Source: Shewanella corallii (lineage in GTDB: Bacteria; Pseudomonadota; Gammaproteobacteria; Enterobacterales; Shewanellaceae). From it: 64,000 nucleotides of DNA. A model generated the notes under the pieces. That model was not told where the DNA came from. It did no database searches and saw nothing but the letters and a program-made list of their open reading frames with translations. The position numbers and the translations under genes are program-made. The DNA is taken from contig NZ_JAKIKT010000009.1 of NCBI RefSeq assembly GCF_023349125.1, positions 62,001-126,000 of the forward strand, read 5' to 3'. Positions 36,315 to 45,365 of the stretch are shown here, one piece after another. The first letter of the stretch is position 1; the number at the start of each line of letters is the position of its first letter.

Positions 36315-36875
36315 TCACTGCTGGGGCGAACTATGCGTCCCAAGCTCGTGCTTGTTAGTGTTTTGCCACTGACCAATGGGTAGTTCATAGTGTAAAAGCT
36401 CACGACCACCAATCAACACCTCGCCCTTGAATACGAAACCATTTTTTGACAGGACTTTTCCAGAAGCCAGGTTCTCTGGTAGATGCCTTGCGTAAATAAG
36501 GTCTAGCCCAAATTCATTGAAGCCATATTTAACAATAAGAGAAGCAGCTTCCGAGCAGTAACCATTTCCCCAATATGGAACACCAAGCCAATACCCCAAA
36601 TTTCCCGACAAGCCATCTATTTGCGTAATGCTGATGGCTCCTATGTGCTCCCCAGTGTCAGCAAACTGAATAGCAAGTACGACGGCTTCTCTGTTTTGGA
36701 ACCACGGCTCATGTTTTGAAATCCAATCTTCCGCCATCCCCTCTAAATATGGATGAGGAATATTGGCCGTCATCTCAGCAATAACCCTTGCGCCAGCTAA
36801 TTTTTGGACACTTTTAGCGTCCGATTGCCGATAAGGGCGAAGCACTATTCTTTGGGATTCGAGTATTGGTATCAA
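36315..36875 (-). CDS. GNAT-family N-acetyltransferase (RimJ/RimL type)
   Basis: The 186-residue protein begins at TTG 36875; no nearby ATG would keep the normal N-terminal block SQRIVLRPYRQSDA. It has acetyl-CoA-binding features typical of RimJ/RimL proteins: GYWLGVPYWGNGYCSEAASLIV, read in parts, and YARHLPENLASGKVLSKNGF. It transfers an acetyl group to a protein N-terminus or a small amine, but the target is unknown. A GGAAA stretch lies upstream of the TTG. Confidence 0.85.
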   Translation of the reverse strand: MIPILESQRIVLRPYRQSDAKSVQKLAGARVIAEMTANIPHPYLEGMAEDWISKHEPWFQNREAVVLAIQFADTGEHIGAISITQIDGLSGNLGYWLGVPYWGNGYCSEAASLIVKYGFNEFGLDLIYARHLPENLASGKVLSKNGFVFKGEVLIGGRELLHYELPIGQWQNTNKHELGTHSSPQQ

Positions 36876-37119
36876 TTTTTATTTCCGACCATTAGCGTCG
36901 AAACAAAGGGCGGTGAAGATGACAGTAAAATACTTAGCTTGGCGTCAGCAGGAAATTCAACAGTTCTACCTGACCCAATACTTACCGTTTTCCTGTTCAT
37001 TTGGCCCAATGTTCAAGAGTAATCACTCTTTTCCGTATCGCTTTGGAGAAGTAAAGCAGAAAAAGACATAGATTCGTCGATGAAGAACATCACCTTAACT
37101 CAATCGAGGAGTTAAAGAC

Positions 37120-37545
37120 TCAATCCACTTCACTTGCCGTGCTATCAAAGTTCTTTAGCGACCTGAGGAACAGCCCCAGCCCGCCGAAACTGAGCACCAA
37201 GATGACAATCAGATCAAACGCGGTCATGGCGCGCATGCTGAAATGTACTGAAGTAATCACCCCAAACAGCAGGGCAGCGATGGCGCCAAAGGTGAGCAAC
37301 CAGCCAATGGGATTTTTTGAGTTGTAGAACATGATGCCAACACCGAAGATAAAGGGCACCATCACCATACCTGTGGTGATACTGACATTGAATCCCCCCG
37401 CCTGGAAGCCGTAGAGAGACATACCCATACCGAAGCTGGAGCGCACCTGGATGGCATTTAGCAACAAATATAAACCCACTATCATCATGGTCAGGCCAAT
37501 AAAAAAGTGTCCCAGCCCACCGCTACTGCCACCAGCTCCGCGCAT
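37120..37545 (-). CDS. Four-segment membrane protein of unknown function
   Basis: A 141-residue protein with a Gly-rich head (RGAGGSSGGLG) and four hydrophobic segments of about 20 residues, the last followed by a short polar tail. There is an AAAGG just before ATG 37545. Neither family nor partner is recognised. It is bounded by intergenic DNA on both sides. Confidence 0.72.
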   Translation of the reverse strand: MRGAGGSSGGLGHFFIGLTMMIVGLYLLLNAIQVRSSFGMGMSLYGFQAGGFNVSITTGMVMVPFIFGVGIMFYNSKNPIGWLLTFGAIAALLFGVITSVHFSMRAMTAFDLIVILVLSFGGLGLFLRSLKNFDSTASEVD

Positions 37546-37816
37546 CCTTTTCTCCCGTCATGTCCTATTGCTTTGCATCTAATATCGCTCCCAGGTTCAT
37601 TCCTCAGGAAACGATATGATTAATATACATACAGGACATTCCGACCTTTTTAAAGCATCTCCCGACAGAGATGGCAGTTCTCTTCATAAGTTTCAGGTCT
37701 GAATAAGAAGGGGGCATGTAACTGAGTTTTAAAGCGTAAACTCCATCTAAGTGAGATATTGTGTAGGCTGGTTAAGCGGAAAACTGGCAATGCAGCAACA
37801 TGGAAGTGACAAAAAT

Positions 37817-38281
37817 ATGAGTAAATCCAGTTCACTGGCGGATTACGTAAAGAGGCGCAATGGTCTGCCTTTGGGGGCGCCGGGATCATTACAGGCAATG
37901 CTGAGTCGATCTTTGGGAGCGGAGTCATTCCCTAAATTCTGGCGCTACTGGAATCCAATATGGGGCTATTACCTGTCCCGTTATGTGATGCGCCCGTTGG
38001 TCAAATTTCTGCCCCGCTGGCTGGCAGTGTTGCTGACCTTTGCCGTCAGTGGTGCGTTGCACGATCTGGCGGTTACCCTGTTCAAATGGCACCCCGTCTT
38101 TTTCTTTACCCCCTGGTTCACCTTAATGGGATTAGTGGTCGTGCTATCCAGCGCATTTAATATTAACTACAAGAGCCTGGCCATCAATGTTCGTACGTTT
38201 ATCAACATCAGCCTGATTGTATTAACTTTTTACGTTACCCATCTGCTTTGTTCGGGGCAACTCTCTTTATCTTCAATCTGA
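37817..38281 (+). CDS. Membrane acyltransferase-like (wax synthase/MBOAT-type) fragment-sized protein
   Basis: From ATG 37817 the product is 154 residues; a longer start at 37751 is open, and ATG 37791 is also possible. GGAAG lies about ten bases before 37817. The soluble N-terminal part (LGAPGSLQAMLSRSLGAES) is followed by membrane segments and the block SGALHDLAV, whose His resembles the conserved His of membrane-bound O-acyltransferases. The protein is much shorter than typical MBOAT enzymes (400-500), so it may be a reduced relative of the wax-synthase C-terminal domain. No clear partner. Confidence 0.6.
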   Translation: MSKSSSLADYVKRRNGLPLGAPGSLQAMLSRSLGAESFPKFWRYWNPIWGYYLSRYVMRPLVKFLPRWLAVLLTFAVSGALHDLAVTLFKWHPVFFFTPWFTLMGLVVVLSSAFNINYKSLAINVRTFINISLIVLTFYVTHLLCSGQLSLSSI

Positions 38282-38405
38282 GTATTCAGCTCACAGATGC
38301 GGAATCCACTTTAACAAGCGCCGGCTGACAGGCTCATTATCTGTTGAGCCAGCTATAGCGATTGCCTACAATGTCGCTCGTTTCTATTTATTGAAGATAA
38401 TTATC

Positions 38406-38654
38406 ATGACTGATACTAAATCTCTGCCGGCACTGCCTGACCGCCTGTCTATCAACCCACGCAGCCCACACCATATTGCTGAAGTTTTTGAGCACGATAT
38501 CGGCATCCGTATCAACGGCAAAGAGCGTTTTGACGTTGAGGAGTACTGCATCAGCGAAGGTTGGATTAAAGTCGCCTCTCCAAAGGCACTGGACCGCCGT
38601 GGTCAGCCACTGCTGATGACCATCAAGGGTCAGGTAGAAGCTTTCTACAAGTAA
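38406..38654 (+). CDS. DUF3297-family protein
   Basis: The 82-residue protein starts at ATG 38406; a TTG at 38391 adds five residues but is less likely. It matches the family closely: LPDRLSINPRSPHH, GIRINGKERFDVEEYCISEGW and a C-terminal KGQVEAFYK. DUF3297 proteins are small, cytoplasmic and uncharacterised. The gene is monocistronic with a strong terminator. Confidence 0.9.
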   Translation: MTDTKSLPALPDRLSINPRSPHHIAEVFEHDIGIRINGKERFDVEEYCISEGWIKVASPKALDRRGQPLLMTIKGQVEAFYK

Positions 38655-38695
38655 CCTGCATAGGTACTTACTGAGCTCTAAGCATTCAAAAGATT

Positions 38696-38724
38696 AAGCC
38701 CCGTCATTGAGACGGGGCTTTTTT
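38696..38724. terminator. Terminator between DUF3297 and secreted hydrolase genes
   Basis: Stem AAGCCCCGTC/GACGGGGCTT with loop ATTGA and a T run on the plus strand. The minus-strand side is weaker, but the position also suits the convergent hydrolase gene. Confidence 0.9.
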
Positions 38725-38742
38725 ATGACCTTACTATGATCG

Positions 38743-41343
38743 CTACTCTATGTAGTAGAAGGCATCAGCCGCAATTGTTGGCGCTGTGCCTGCAGGCGCC
38801 TCACCCATCCAGCAGCCGGGATAGTCCGGTGTCCCAATTGGGCAAGGGTCACCTATATCTATCACGAGCCTATCGCCCTCTTGTTCAATATCTCCGGGTG
38901 TATAACCAACAGGAATATTGACCTCACAAACACGGTAACTGGCAAAGTCATCACCTCCAGCAATATTTGTCGTATTCAGTGGACAGAATGCCGCTACAGG
39001 AACAGTTACCGGGTAAATAGTAATGTTGCCTGAAGCACTGCTGTAATTACCGCCGGGTGGAACGATAGTCAATCTGCAATTACCGTTTACGAAGTCGTAA
39101 GTGGAAGCGCCTGGACATTCAACTTCATTTTCCAGGTAATAGTCCTGTCCCTCAACAAACCCAACTTTGCCTGTTGGTATATTGGCCACTTTACATGAGG
39201 CACCAACAATCGTCGGCGAGATAAAGGTGCCATCCCACCATGCAACATTTTGAGCGCACAATACTGGCTCAGGCTCTTCACAGGGGGTTGTCCAGGGTTC
39301 GATGGGAGTCGGTGTGACACCATCTCTCATGGCAATCAATTCAGCCTCAAAGACCTCCAGGTTTCCGACAGTTAAAGTGGCATGCTGGGAATTACACTTT
39401 TCATGATAAATATCATCAAAATCGGCACCCAGTGCACTTTCCGTGGGGACAAAAGCATGTTCATCAATGGCATAGGTCATGGTACCAATAGAATCACTGC
39501 TGCCGTTATAACCACCGGCTATATCTATAGGGGTGTGCCTGAAGCTTCCCGGTCTGACATCGTCAGCCAAAGCACCGGAATAGATATCGTATGTCCATTC
39601 AGACAGTAGTATGCCCAGCCATTTGAGCTTGCCATGAAACACCCGGCCATTGTGGTCAGTATTGGCTGACAGATAGATTTTTTTAACGCCCTCGGAAGCA
39701 GCCACATAGGATAAATTGGCCGCCAGGCCATTGTTAAAGTTGTCACCTGTGCCACTGCCATTGGCAACACCTACATTGCGACTCAGCAGAGGTAAGCCCA
39801 GACCATGAATCTCAGCCATGAAGCTGTTGAAAAGACCTGATGGAGCATAGGTACCTGAGCCTGAATTGTAGTGATGCATTAACAGCTGACGGGCAGCAGG
39901 ACTGTTGATGGCATCGATGAAGCCTCCCAATGCCTCACTATCACCGGGCAAGCTATCCAGATACGCGAGCTCAAGTTGCAGTCCAATCGGGATATTGGCC
40001 CCCTGATATTCAGTATCAAATGCCATAAATAATCTGGTGTTGTGCTCCTCGCTATTCATCTCTGCATGACGCAACCCGTAATTCACCACCTGTGCACCCA
40101 TGCTTCCGGCGATAACAGCCACGTCCGTTGTGTCAGGGGCTGCATCCATAAGCGTTGGCAGCGTATCCACCATAAATGTTCTGAGCGCCTGCCCATTGCG
40201 CTGGATATAGTCATTGCCCACATGATAATCCAGCGTGATAACGTCAAAGCCCAAATCAATAAAACGGTCTATGCCTTCACCAAACTCATTCCACAGCGTG
40301 GTGGCATTGCGGTTATTGAGTATGTCAAAGCCATCCATAATCACCAGCGCCCGCTTAAGCTGATGACAGTCATCTGTGTCTCCCGATGCCGGATACACCC
40401 TGGCGTTGAGACGCCCAAACTCTCCAGCATAAGCATGGGTAGCTACAGTTTGGGGAAGATCACAGTGGGGCAAAGGCGGCTGATAAGGCAAATCACCTAT
40501 GCCACAGGGCAACACATCAACTTCAGAGGCTGCATGAAACACGCCCGCGCTGGTGTTCAATGTGATATTGAAGCCTGCACCCGACAAATTCTGGACCTCT
40601 CCAGGGAGTTCAAAAGGCACGTCTGGTCTGACTGAAATAACTTCACGGCTGCCTTCGAACTGAATAGATGCAGACTGCAGAGATACTGGACTGCCGCGAT
40701 AATTCATATTCGAGATAAGCATATCGCTGGGAAGCACCATTTTAGGACTAGTGCACATGGCAGAACTCACCCCGGTAACACCGGCGCTTACAAACAATCC
40801 TGAACGCCAATAGGCCTGTGCCCCGCGGGGGTGGTACAGTTTGTTGTCACGTACAATCAAGCGTCCATCTTCAAGTGACGCAGGGTCTATCGAGTCATAG
40901 TTCACTAATGAGACTGCCAAAGGCACAGCCTGAAAGCGCTCGAAATTGCGCTGCGTACGAAGTCGAATATCGGCAAGGGAGGGAAGCTGGTTAGTCTCTT
41001 TTGCCGCCTGGAAGAGCTCGCTGTACATATCTGAGAATACAGCCTCTTTAGCTGAATCCCGGCGATCATCCCGGACCTTTCCATTACGCTGTAAAATGGA
41101 TTGCCGATGCAGTAGTGCCCCTTTCTCCAGCCAAAAACCAGAAGGTAACTCAGACCTGTCCAACGCCGAGAACATAAGCTCCAGGTTTTCTGCCACACTG
41201 CCATCGCTCACCGCCAGTTGCTCTTGAACTGTCCTCCCATTAACCTCATAGCTATTAAAGCCATTCTCAGCAGTACCGGCATGTGCCACAGCGATACTTC
41301 CGGCTATGGCTGCAGCAACAAACCTTTGCCCTAATTTATCCAT
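38743..41343 (-). CDS. Large secreted alpha/beta-hydrolase-like protein
   Basis: ATG 41343 is chosen because AAGGAG is six bases upstream; the product is 866 residues with a Sec signal (cleavage near AHAG, about residue 25). The middle has an alpha/beta-hydrolase-like core: LVIMDGFDILN (strand and turn), VITLDYHVGNDYIQRNG, and the nucleophile elbow VAVIAGSMGAQVV with Ser about 414. A later DxxH-like NTDHNGRVFHGK could supply Asp/His. The last 200 residues hold about a dozen Cys, in small pairs, suggesting disulfides. I know no named family; a lipase, esterase or polymer hydrolase is possible. An AraC-type regulator gene lies just upstream on the same strand. Confidence 0.75.
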   Translation of the reverse strand: MDKLGQRFVAAAIAGSIAVAHAGTAENGFNSYEVNGRTVQEQLAVSDGSVAENLELMFSALDRSELPSGFWLEKGALLHRQSILQRNGKVRDDRRDSAKEAVFSDMYSELFQAAKETNQLPSLADIRLRTQRNFERFQAVPLAVSLVNYDSIDPASLEDGRLIVRDNKLYHPRGAQAYWRSGLFVSAGVTGVSSAMCTSPKMVLPSDMLISNMNYRGSPVSLQSASIQFEGSREVISVRPDVPFELPGEVQNLSGAGFNITLNTSAGVFHAASEVDVLPCGIGDLPYQPPLPHCDLPQTVATHAYAGEFGRLNARVYPASGDTDDCHQLKRALVIMDGFDILNNRNATTLWNEFGEGIDRFIDLGFDVITLDYHVGNDYIQRNGQALRTFMVDTLPTLMDAAPDTTDVAVIAGSMGAQVVNYGLRHAEMNSEEHNTRLFMAFDTEYQGANIPIGLQLELAYLDSLPGDSEALGGFIDAINSPAARQLLMHHYNSGSGTYAPSGLFNSFMAEIHGLGLPLLSRNVGVANGSGTGDNFNNGLAANLSYVAASEGVKKIYLSANTDHNGRVFHGKLKWLGILLSEWTYDIYSGALADDVRPGSFRHTPIDIAGGYNGSSDSIGTMTYAIDEHAFVPTESALGADFDDIYHEKCNSQHATLTVGNLEVFEAELIAMRDGVTPTPIEPWTTPCEEPEPVLCAQNVAWWDGTFISPTIVGASCKVANIPTGKVGFVEGQDYYLENEVECPGASTYDFVNGNCRLTIVPPGGNYSSASGNITIYPVTVPVAAFCPLNTTNIAGGDDFASYRVCEVNIPVGYTPGDIEQEGDRLVIDIGDPCPIGTPDYPGCWMGEAPAGTAPTIAADAFYYIE

Positions 41344-41424
41344 TCCCATCTCCTTATTAATGACTGCTGCCTGATGCCTTTTGGCGATTGGCAGGTATCT
41401 GCAAGGCGGGGAAAACACCCTTGT

Positions 41425-41437
41425 ACGAAAAGTTCGT
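41425..41437. promoter_or_regulatory. Palindrome upstream of the secreted hydrolase gene
   Basis: ACGAA-AAG-TTCGT, a perfect 13-base inverted repeat, sits about 80 bases before the hydrolase start. A copy of the ACGAA half-site recurs upstream of the AraC gene (about 42661). It could be the regulator's binding site; this is inference. Confidence 0.35.
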
Positions 41438-41590
41438 TTTGTTATTGGTTACAACGGACCCAACTGCACGCCACAAATCCCAGCCCGATGATTTTCAGCC
41501 GAACTGAAGGATGTTTATCCCCGTAATCAGCCTATAAAAGCGCGCATAAGGAGTACTGACTTCAGATGCCATTTGAGATGGCATCCAGGG

Positions 41591-42595
41591 TCAATGAGAG
41601 GTGGTTAGCAATGATTGGCGAAAGGCATTGGGTGTCTTATCGGTCCAGCGCTTGAAAGCCCGTTGAAATGAGCTCTGCTCTGCAAAGCCAAGCAGCTGAG
41701 CAACCTGCAGGATCTCGACGTCAGCATTCTCAAGATAACGAATGGCATTCTTGCGGCGAACCTGATCAACAATCTCCCGATAGGTAAGCTGATAGTCATC
41801 CAATCGTCGTTGCAAGGTTCTTACACTCATACTGAATTTTGCAGCGGTAGACTCGATTTCAGGCACCCCATAAGGAAGCTGCTCCTGAATAAACCCGACA
41901 ATGGCATCCAGCGAACAGCTGGTCACAAATCTGTCCATGATGTTTTCCGCCTTACGGATCAGTGAGTCGTGCACTATCGGGTTATGCTGGTTCAGTGGCA
42001 GACCAAACGCCGAATTACACACATCCACGCCATTGAAGTCACTGCAAAAGCTCACCTCACACTGAAAATAATCTTCATAGCTTTGTTGCGACCCCATAGC
42101 TGAGTGCTGAAAGCAGACCCTGCGCAGAGGTATATTTTTGGCTGTTAGCCGTCTTGCCATCGCAACCCAACTCGTCACCACAGCTTCAACCACGTGGTGG
42201 CTGCAGTGATAAGCAGGAACCCACTTCAACAGCGTGAATTGCTCCCCATATTCGTGTTCGGGTAAACCGCAGGTTCCTGCCAGAGACTGGAACTTCATCT
42301 GGTTTTCCAATGCATCCTTGATGGTTGATGATGTGTAGGCAATATATCCCAATATTCCCCACTGACCGGCATCGACGCATTGTCCGAACTCGAAGCCAAG
42401 CTGAGGCCTGTTGAGCCGTTGTTGGGCAAAGCTGATTAAGCGCTCATAGATTTCCACATCAATCGTCTGCCCCGGACACAGTGCCTCCATGGCATACATA
42501 TCGATTTCATTTTCAGGCTCCAGCCCGTGTTGACGGATGAAATTAACAAAGGAACAAACGGTGTCAGCGGGGACAGTTATCAGACTCTCTTCCAT
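41591..42595 (-). CDS. AraC-family transcriptional regulator
   Basis: The 334-residue protein has an N-terminal ligand-binding domain of the arabinose-binding-like type (about 20-215, with FEFGQCVDAGQWGILGY) and a C-terminal AraC helix-turn-helix (about 230-330, KFSMSVRTLQRRL ... VAQLLGFAEQSSFQRAFKRW). GAGAGG lies eight bases before ATG 42595. It is transcribed toward the secreted hydrolase 248 bases away and probably controls it, directly or in response to the hydrolase's product. The target is inferred from position. Confidence 0.92.
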   Translation of the reverse strand: MEESLITVPADTVCSFVNFIRQHGLEPENEIDMYAMEALCPGQTIDVEIYERLISFAQQRLNRPQLGFEFGQCVDAGQWGILGYIAYTSSTIKDALENQMKFQSLAGTCGLPEHEYGEQFTLLKWVPAYHCSHHVVEAVVTSWVAMARRLTAKNIPLRRVCFQHSAMGSQQSYEDYFQCEVSFCSDFNGVDVCNSAFGLPLNQHNPIVHDSLIRKAENIMDRFVTSCSLDAIVGFIQEQLPYGVPEIESTAAKFSMSVRTLQRRLDDYQLTYREIVDQVRRKNAIRYLENADVEILQVAQLLGFAEQSSFQRAFKRWTDKTPNAFRQSLLTTSH

Positions 42596-42702
42596 CTTGT
42601 ATGCCTCTCAACATCACAGTGACCCTTTGAGAGCATGTTATTACCGAGTCGATAGACAAAACGAACGAAACAGTGGGCAATATCGGGCAAATCATCAAAA
42701 TT

Positions 42703-42712
42703 GTCCCGGGAC
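42703..42712. promoter_or_regulatory. GTCCCGGGAC palindrome in the AraC/DUF2999 intergenic region
   Basis: A perfect 10-base palindrome, followed by a second partial GTCCCGAG, lies between the divergent AraC and DUF2999 genes. It may be an operator; no known regulator matches. Confidence 0.35.
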
Positions 42713-42791
42713 GTCCCGAGCTAACACACCACTTAACGGTAGTGCTAAAATCTTGCTCAGAACGAATTAAGTTGAGTATTAAGGAAGTATT

Positions 42792-43052
42792 GTGAATCCG
42801 ATTATTGCCCTGTTGAAAGAACACAATGTCAGTGACGAGCAGATCCACTCTCTGTTTCAGACCCTGACTGAAAACCCTATGATGGCCATGGCGACTCTGG
42901 GTCAGTTGGGTCTGCCACCTGAAAAGCTGCAGGCTTTGATGATGCAGGTTATGCAGAATCCTGCCCTGATTAAAGAAGCAGTGGAAGAGTTGGGTCTGGA
43001 CTTCTCCAAAGTAGAAGCCGCTAAAGAAAAAATGCAACAGCAGCAAGGCTAA
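42792..43052 (+). CDS. DUF2999-family protein
   Basis: The 86-residue protein starts at GTG 42792 with AAGGA six bases upstream. It matches the DUF2999 family across its length: MNPIIALLKEHNVSDEQI at the N-terminus, ATLGQLGLPPEKLQ in the middle and EAVEELGLDFSKVEAAK near the end. It is a small, helical cytoplasmic protein of unknown function, found in Vibrio and Shewanella. It has its own terminator. Confidence 0.9.
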   Translation: MNPIIALLKEHNVSDEQIHSLFQTLTENPMMAMATLGQLGLPPEKLQALMMQVMQNPALIKEAVEELGLDFSKVEAAKEKMQQQQG

Positions 43053-43070
43053 GTCTGCTGACTCACTAAC

Positions 43071-43099
43071 AAAACACCCGGTCATTGCCGGGTGTTTTT
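43071..43099. terminator. Terminator between DUF2999 and the small membrane protein
   Basis: Stem AAAACACCCGG/CCGGGTGTTTT with loop TCATTG, followed by Ts on the plus strand. Confidence 0.9.
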
Positions 43100-43105
43100 G
43101 TATGC

Positions 43106-43375
43106 TTAAAGCGTATCAAGTTTGGACTGGATATCTTGTTGTCGGCGGTTGAGTTGTAGCACCCGCATAGCCTCCCACATGGAGATCAATGCGCCCACAG
43201 CAAGCAAGCCATAACAGTTAACCGGGTCATCAAGAAAAGGCAAAAACTTCTCACCCTCAACAAAAATCCCATAAACTCCCAAACCCAACATAATCGCCCC
43301 CGGTAAGCCAATAAGCTGAGTCATCAGCATGGATTTCTTCACTGCCGCCAGTTCAGCCTCAAGTTGTGTTTTCAT
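43106..43375 (-). CDS. Small two-segment membrane protein downstream of mtgA
   Basis: ATG 43375 is preferred because GGGGA sits five bases before it, giving an 89-residue protein. A GTG at 43426, overlapping the mtgA stop, is an alternative start. It has a helical head (QLEAELAAVKKSML), two hydrophobic segments (about 22-40 and 57-75) and a C-terminal coiled segment (LQLNRRQQDIQSKLDTL). No family recognised; it is probably co-transcribed with mtgA. Confidence 0.65.
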   Translation of the reverse strand: MKTQLEAELAAVKKSMLMTQLIGLPGAIMLGLGVYGIFVEGEKFLPFLDDPVNCYGLLAVGALISMWEAMRVLQLNRRQQDIQSKLDTL

Positions 43376-43422
43376 CTGGTCCCCTGATGTTCCATTTACT
43401 ACAACCTTATATGAGATGACCT

Positions 43423-44148
43423 TCACTGCAACTGTTTCAAGGTTCCCATCCCCAACTGTCGCATCTGCTGTTGTATCCAGTTTGCTCTCTCGTTCATATA
43501 GGCAGAGGGTGGACTGATACGGTATTTCCAGGGACTGGGCAAAATCGCCGCCAGCAAAGCCGCTTCTCTGGCAGTAAGCTGGCTCGCTGATTTATGAAAA
43601 TAGAACTCGGCGGCCGCGCCAACGCCATAAATACCCGGGCCAAATTCCGCTATGTTGAGGTACAGCTCCAGCGTCCGTTCTTTACCGGCGATGGCGTTAA
43701 GCAGCAGGGCAAACCAGGCCTCCAGCCCCTTGCGGACCAGCGAACGTGATGGCCACAGAAACAGGTTTTTGGCGGTTTGTTGAGTCAGGGTACTGGCACC
43801 ACGCAACCGCTCACCGGCTTGTCTGTCTTCCAGAGCGACTGTGATAGCCTCAAAATCCACGCCCCAGTGCACCGGAAATCGCTGATCTTCTGAAGCGATA
43901 ACTGCCAACTGCATATTGGGTGATATCTGGTTGAGATCCTGCCACTCATGGATGGCCACTATGTCAGGATCCGGGGGAAATAAAGCACGCTCCGTCCGCC
44001 AGGCCCAGGTTGGCGGATTAACAAAGGTCACCAACACCACCATAAGCAGGGACAGCAACACAAAGCCCAACAGCAATCGCCGCCCCCAAAACCACAGCCA
44101 ACTGACAGTGCGTCTGCTCTTTGATTTGCCTTTTGTTTGTGTGGCCAA
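43423..44148 (-). CDS. mtgA: Monofunctional peptidoglycan glycosyltransferase MtgA
   Basis: The 241-residue protein has a basic head, one membrane anchor (about 20-45) and a family-51 glycosyltransferase domain with ASEDQRFPVHWGVD (catalytic Glu), RGASTLTQQTAKNLFLWPSR (in two parts), KGLEAWFALLLNAI and LELYLNIAEFGPGIYGVGAAAEFYF (in parts). It polymerises glycan strands from lipid II. The start is TTG 44148 with AAGGAG six bases upstream. Confidence 0.95.
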   Translation of the reverse strand: MATQTKGKSKSRRTVSWLWFWGRRLLLGFVLLSLLMVVLVTFVNPPTWAWRTERALFPPDPDIVAIHEWQDLNQISPNMQLAVIASEDQRFPVHWGVDFEAITVALEDRQAGERLRGASTLTQQTAKNLFLWPSRSLVRKGLEAWFALLLNAIAGKERTLELYLNIAEFGPGIYGVGAAAEFYFHKSASQLTAREAALLAAILPSPWKYRISPPSAYMNERANWIQQQMRQLGMGTLKQLQ

Positions 44149-44225
44149 CCGGCTCTCCTTCCAGGCTGGAAAGTCATACTGTTAACGTTGACACCAGTCT
44201 AGCCAATTTTATAACCGGCGGCGAC

Positions 44226-45170
44226 TCACTCCTCCTCTTGCAGCTCAGCTCTTCCCAGCAGGAAGGTTAGGGGGATTGCCAATCTGTCAGCCCAGGCGTT
44301 CTCAGAATGATTGGTACCCGGGAAGAACCTGGTTTGCCATTGAGGACTCGACCAGCCTTGTGCAACCATCACCTTATCAACCGCCTGCTGCAATGGAGGA
44401 TAGAGCGCATCCAAAGTCTGATCGCCATAGTCAAAATACAGCTTACGGCTGTTGGCCTCAGGCAATTTATGCTCAAGGTAGTCTCTGAATGCTTCCGGTA
44501 TCGGGTTGTTATTCAGGTCATGAATACCGGGCCAATGGGTGGATAAACAGGCTGCGCCACCAAACACCTCAGGATATTGGGTAAGACCATACATAGAGAT
44601 AAGTCCTCCCATGCTGGAGCCCATAAGGAAAGTGTATTCCGGCCCTGTGTGTACCGGGTAATGACGATCGATATAGGGTTTCAGTTCTTCAACCAGGAAC
44701 TTCAGGTAATTATCTGAGTAGGGCTGGCGAACAGGAACTCCGGAAGTTTGCTGAAACTGATAAAAAGCCTCTTGCCCCGACTTGCTCAGATCTTCAAATG
44801 CCTGCTGCGGAAAATACTCAGCCCTTCGGTGCTCGCCCGCGTTATGCACCCCCACCACCATAAATGGGATTGTCGTTCCGCTGTCGATAAGTTGTTGGGC
44901 AACTTCATCAACCCGCCACTCCTGTCCATTCCAAGTGGTCTTCGCATCAAACAGCATCTGGCCGTCATGCATATAAAGCACTGCCAGCTTTTTTCCGGCG
45001 ACATTGTCAGGTAGCCAAACTTCAAGCGTACGCGGCTGGACTGATTTAAAGCTGACACCCTGTAGCTGCTCCAACTGACCTGCAGATACCTGTGGTGCTT
45101 TTTCTGCCCACGCCTGCATAGCACAAAGCAATATGGCCACACCTGTGGCTACCTTGGTTATCGCTCTCAT
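44226..45170 (-). CDS. Secreted alpha/beta-hydrolase esterase (esterase D-like)
   Basis: The 314-residue protein has a signal peptide ending near AWA, then an esterase domain of the Fes/IroE/esterase D group: VLYMHDGQMLFD, VVGVHNAGEHRRAEYFP, and the nucleophile elbow MGSSMGGLISMYGL. The catalytic Asp/His would be around YGDQTLD and PGTNHSENAW. It should hydrolyse esters in the periplasm; candidates include feruloyl, siderophore or acyl esters. AAGGA is six bases before ATG 45170. No siderophore genes lie nearby. Confidence 0.88.
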   Translation of the reverse strand: MRAITKVATGVAILLCAMQAWAEKAPQVSAGQLEQLQGVSFKSVQPRTLEVWLPDNVAGKKLAVLYMHDGQMLFDAKTTWNGQEWRVDEVAQQLIDSGTTIPFMVVGVHNAGEHRRAEYFPQQAFEDLSKSGQEAFYQFQQTSGVPVRQPYSDNYLKFLVEELKPYIDRHYPVHTGPEYTFLMGSSMGGLISMYGLTQYPEVFGGAACLSTHWPGIHDLNNNPIPEAFRDYLEHKLPEANSRKLYFDYGDQTLDALYPPLQQAVDKVMVAQGWSSPQWQTRFFPGTNHSENAWADRLAIPLTFLLGRAELQEEE

Positions 45171-45365
45171 CCGGATTCCTTGCCCTTTTCGATCTTACGA
45201 GTATGCAGCAGCCTGCCTCACCGGCAATAAACATACGTATGCATTCTCTGTCATGCAGAACAACTTCCTATACTCTTGATGATGTTTTAGCCCGAACGGC
45301 TCATTGTCTATCAACAGGGCAAACGGCTTAATGAGCTCAGCCTTCAACCTAAAGGATACTGACGC

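Noticed and set aside
36919..37071. 50-codon plus-strand frame between the GNAT and membrane protein genes
   Set aside because: Only a weak GGTGAAG upstream, no recognisable domain or signal; could be a remnant.
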